Assembly: GCA_021234155.1 (NCBI GenBank)
Contig: JAJEKV010000017.1
Location: 18,920,372 to 18,984,371, forward strand
Length of the DNA: 64,000 nt
Origin: Isoetes taiwanensis
Lineage: Eukaryota; Streptophyta; Lycopodiopsida; Isoetales; Isoetaceae
Reading direction: 5' to 3'
Below are positions 60,645 through 64,000 of this stretch, piece after piece (positions within the stretch are counted from its first letter, which is position 1; each line of letters begins with the position of its first letter). A program made the translations under genes and the position numbers. The notes under the pieces are model-generated. The model ran no database searches. It saw nothing but the letters and a program-made list of their open reading frames with translations, and was not told where the DNA came from.

Positions 60645-63600
60645 TTGAAAATCAAAGGGTTCAAGGCAGCATACAGTCGGATTTGCCAAAGACAGGTCAG
60701 TGAAGGGAAGATTCTGTGCAGGGAGGATTTATTGTCTAGCATCTGCTGCCTGATTCGGCACAGAAGGATTTGGCGGAATTTTGCACAGGGGAAGAATATC
60801 TGTTGTAAACCGGTAGAGCTGGAAGTTCGTAAGGATTCGGCATTCTAGGAGGTGGCTTATAGACACAAAGGTTACAAGCAAGACTTTTCATCATGGCAAG
60901 CGCATAAGGTATATTGTTGCAAAGTCTTTGAGGGAAAAAAGGTGTGGAGACGGATTTGTGAAGGTCAGATGTTTGAATACAAGAAAAGGGAGATAGCAGT
61001 TGGTCATACACAAAGGAGTAAGAATGTATTGACCCTAGATTGTGGAGCCGAGGTTACTGTTGTGAATTCATGCGAGATGTTACGGGGTTTTCGAGAAAGG
61101 TGAGAGGCCCGAGTAGTTCAAATGGGGAATGGAATACTTGAGGAAGTCTCCGGACGAGGAAATCTTGAATTATTAAGGAAGGTGAACCCGTTGTCAATGT
61201 GCCAAATGCATTGTATGTACCGGTATGTTCTTTAATTTATTATCAAGAGCAAATCTGGTAGACGATGGTTTTGAGTTGAGATTTCACAAGACCGGTTGCA
61301 AATTTATAAAAAGAGGGTGTGAAAACATTTGAGGCTCAAAGAAACGGAAATTTATTTGAGTTGAATGTGAATGCTATTAACAAAGTTTCAAAGAGTAGAC
61401 GATATACATACTTGGCATTTGAGAATGGCGCATGTAAATTATAACAAATATTAAAATTGCAAGAAAGCATAATTTGTTAAATGGATTGACATTTGTTGAT
61501 GAAGAACATGGAGTATGTGAATCTTGCATGCTAGGCAAGCAGGCTAGACTTCCCTTCAAAAATAAAGGACTATGAGCATCTAAGCTGCTTGAGTTGGTAC
61601 ATTCCGATGTGTGTGGACCTATGCAAGTACGTGAGTCTTGGAGGCAAGTTTTATTTTGCTACATTTATAGATGATTTCATGAGACGACAAAGTGTTATTA
61701 TCTCAAGCGTTCGAAAGATCAAGTATTCAATGCCTTCCAGCTTTATGTCACGAGGTGGAACGTGAGACATCTTCACGTGTAAAATCATTGAGGTCGGATC
61801 TTGGTGGCGAATACAGTCAAGTGAATTTATAAGATTTTGTCGATGCGTGGAATTAAGAGGCGATACATGTCGCTATACACCTCGCCAGAATGGTGTTTCA
61901 GAGCGCAAAAATCGCACCATTATGGATGCGGCCGCATGTATGTTGAAGCATGCCGGATTACCCAATTACACTGGGGGAAGAAGCAGAACAACCGCTATAT
62001 ATACTAATCGTGTTGCCAACAAATGCTTTGAAGGGAGGTGTTCCCGAGGAAATATGGTCCGAAAAAAGACAAATCTGTTGAACGATTGAAGATTTATGGG
62101 TGTTTGGCCTATATGTTAGTTCCAGAGGAGCCGCGTGAGGAAATTGGATAAATGTATATTCCAACCTTCTTGGTAGGATATGATGAGGAAACCAATGGCT
62201 ATAGGCTATATGACCTCAGAACACAAAAATACACGCGTTAGCGTAGACGCTTGTATTTGATGAGGCAATATTGTATAAAGATAGGAAGAGTCTGACGAAG
62301 CAAGAAGAAGCAGAATGGGTTCCAATAGAATCTTTTGAAGAGGATACAGAAAAGGAAAAGGAAAAGGAGGAAGTAGCGGAGCAGCCAAATCTGGTGATGG
62401 ATGACTCAGATGTTGAACCGGATGAGGTGCATGAGATCGTAGAGGTCGATAGTGCACCGCATACACCGGAGATGGAGCACGAGGAGGTGCATGAGGCCTT
62501 TGAGGCTGATAGTGCACCGAGGAGCATGCAAGGTGAGGTGCGTCAGGAGACGCAGGAAGAGGAAGGAAGAGGAGTAAGGGGGAGGTACACACGTCGTAAA
62601 GAGGTCGAACGCCCAGCAGCAGAACTCCCCTTTGATACAGAGCTATATGGCAGAACAAAGAGGGAGCCAAAGCCAAAGGTGATGTCGTGTGTTGTAGAAC
62701 CAAAAACAGTTGAGCAGGCGGTAACAGGGTCTGACGCAGCAAAATGGAAGGAAGCAATGGAAGGTGAATTGGACTCTTTTAAGCAAACAGGAACATATGA
62801 ATTGGTGACTAGACCAAAAGACAAGAATGTAGTGGGAAGCAAATGGTTGTTTAAGATCAAAAGAAATGCCGATGGGTCTGTGGAAAGGTACAAGGCTCTC
62901 GCTAGTTGCAAAGGGTTACACACGAAGCTGGAATTGATTACAAAGACACCTTTTCACCTATTGTGAAGCTCACAAGTGTAAGGATGCTGCTGGCACTTGC
63001 AGTTCAGAGAAACATGGACATAGAACACATGGACGTCAAGACTGCATTCCTAAATGGCGACTTGGAAGAGGAAATATACATGGAGCAGCCGTAAGGGTAT
63101 GAGAAAGGCACTAATATGGTTTGCGTGCTAAAAAGGCCATTTATGGATTAAAGGCAAAGAAGGCAAAGCAGTGGTACTTGTGTATGAACAAGTTCTTGAT
63201 ATCTGCTTGGCTTAATAAAGTCAAGACCGAAGGCAATCTATACATGTGGAAAGAAGGAGACAAATGCCCGATTATGGCATTGTATGTAGATGATCTAGCC
63301 ATTGCAAGCAATGACAGAGAATGGATGGCCAAATGCAAAATGCTATTAAAAAGACGCTTCCAAATGACGGATGTCTGAGAACTAAAAAAAAGTCGCTAGG
63401 GATGGAAGTCCGGGAGTCGGCTTTAAGGGGGAGCCAGACCGGATACACGGAGCAAAGATATCGAAAAGATGTTAAATAAATTTAGGATGCAAGATTGCAA
63501 TCCCGCTAAAACCCCCATTGCGCCCGTACAAGGATTAGTAGTGAGATGAGCCCCAAGACCGCATTAGAGATGAAAGAAATGAAGAAAAGGCCTTATCGCG

Positions 63601-64000
63601 AAATGGTCGGAAGTCGCTTTATGCTTTTCTAAATTGCACTAGGCCTGATATTGCATATGCAATTTCTTTGCCGAAAGCGTATATAATAATAGTCCGTATA
63701 CAACATTGGATAGCCGCCAAACGAAGTTTTGAGATATTTGAAGGGGACGATCACCATGGCATCCATTTTACGCAAAGTGATGGACATGAACTAACAAAGT
63801 TATCTGAGATGCCGATTGGGGAGGAGACATAGACGACGAAAAAATCCACATCGTGGCACGCGGTGCAAAATCGAAACACAAAGAATATCATGGGCATGTA
63901 AAAAGCAGAATGCGTGGCCAAATCTAGTCTTTGCCGGCAGTAATATGTGGCGCCTCTCCTTAGCGGCTTCGTAAATTGTATGGCTAAGAAGAATGCTCAA
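60645..64000 (+). pseudogene. Copia gag-pol, frameshifted, continues past window
   Basis: In order: decayed gag; protease LDCGAEVTVVNSCEM (near 61040, usual DSGA); GAG-pre-integrase CESCMLGKQARLPFKNK and LELVHSDVCGPMQV (near 61520-61620); integrase NGVSERKNRTIMDAAACMLK (near 61890); an acidic linker (62271-62600) with a repeated HE-x-VE/FE-x-DSAP; RT from ELDSFKQTGTYELV (62770) through NVVGSKWLFKIKRNADGSVE, MDVKTAFLNGDLEEEIYMEQ and YVDDLAIASND (near 63285); RYREMVGSLYAF-like and TRPDIAYAIS (near 63640); RNase H DADWGGD-like start (near 63810). Stops at 61079, 61572, 62216 and 63091 and many frameshifts make it non-functional. It lacks its 3' LTR in this window. Confidence 0.85.

Noticed and set aside
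62206-62757. 183-codon Pro/Leu-rich minus-strand frame
   Set aside because: It is the shadow of the acidic linker of the plus-strand copia pol.

Overview
This window looks like nuclear DNA of a land plant. It is AT-rich, has one large intron-rich gene on the minus strand, and is otherwise dominated by decayed transposable elements (Ty1/copia, L1-type LINEs, foldback/MITE elements, a Crypton-like recombinase element) and tandem repeats. The host gene encodes a phosphodiesterase-adenylyl cyclase fusion of the CAPE type, known from plants and streptophyte algae that make motile sperm. Together with the TE-loaded introns this points to a fern, or less likely a lycophyte, bryophyte or motile-sperm gymnosperm. 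That placement is inference. I see no bacterial operons, CRISPR arrays, rRNA or intact tRNA genes.

Layout. 0.6-2.9 kb: a compact gag-only LTR element (minus) whose two LTRs differ in one block. 3-4.9 kb: a decayed intron-containing gene ending in an FCP1/NIF-type HAD phosphatase. 6-10 kb: copia ends, a 600-bp foldback MITE, a 112-bp tandem duplication and a copia integrase fragment. 10.5-14.2 kb: a short MITE and a Crypton-like (DUF3504) tyrosine-recombinase element. 14.3 kb: a LINE 3' tail. 15-21 kb: mostly unrecognised non-coding DNA with two strong hairpins. 21.3-23.7 kb: a minisatellite and a GC-rich foldback full of GGATCC. 24.9-42.3 kb: the CAPE gene, with copia debris in two introns. 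43.3-44.5 kb: a LINE insertion with an exact 17-bp target duplication. 46.4-47.9 kb: copia pol. 49.7-52.5 kb: a LINE with reverse transcriptase. 53.7-59.3 kb: four near-identical 1.39-kb tandem units. 59.5 kb: another LINE tail. About 60-64 kb: a frameshifted copia element that runs off the window.

CAPE model. I join 19 exons (4,071 nt, 1,356 codons plus stop). They give an N-terminal class I cyclic-nucleotide PDE, a Ser-rich linker, a four-helix segment resembling an ion-channel voltage sensor, a membrane-flanked ectodomain, and a C-terminal class III adenylyl cyclase. One protein would therefore make and destroy cAMP at a membrane. All cyclase catalytic residues are visible. Several invariant PDE residues are substituted, and one exon junction is out of frame unless a 28-nt intron is removed. 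Catalytic balance and gene integrity are the main open questions.
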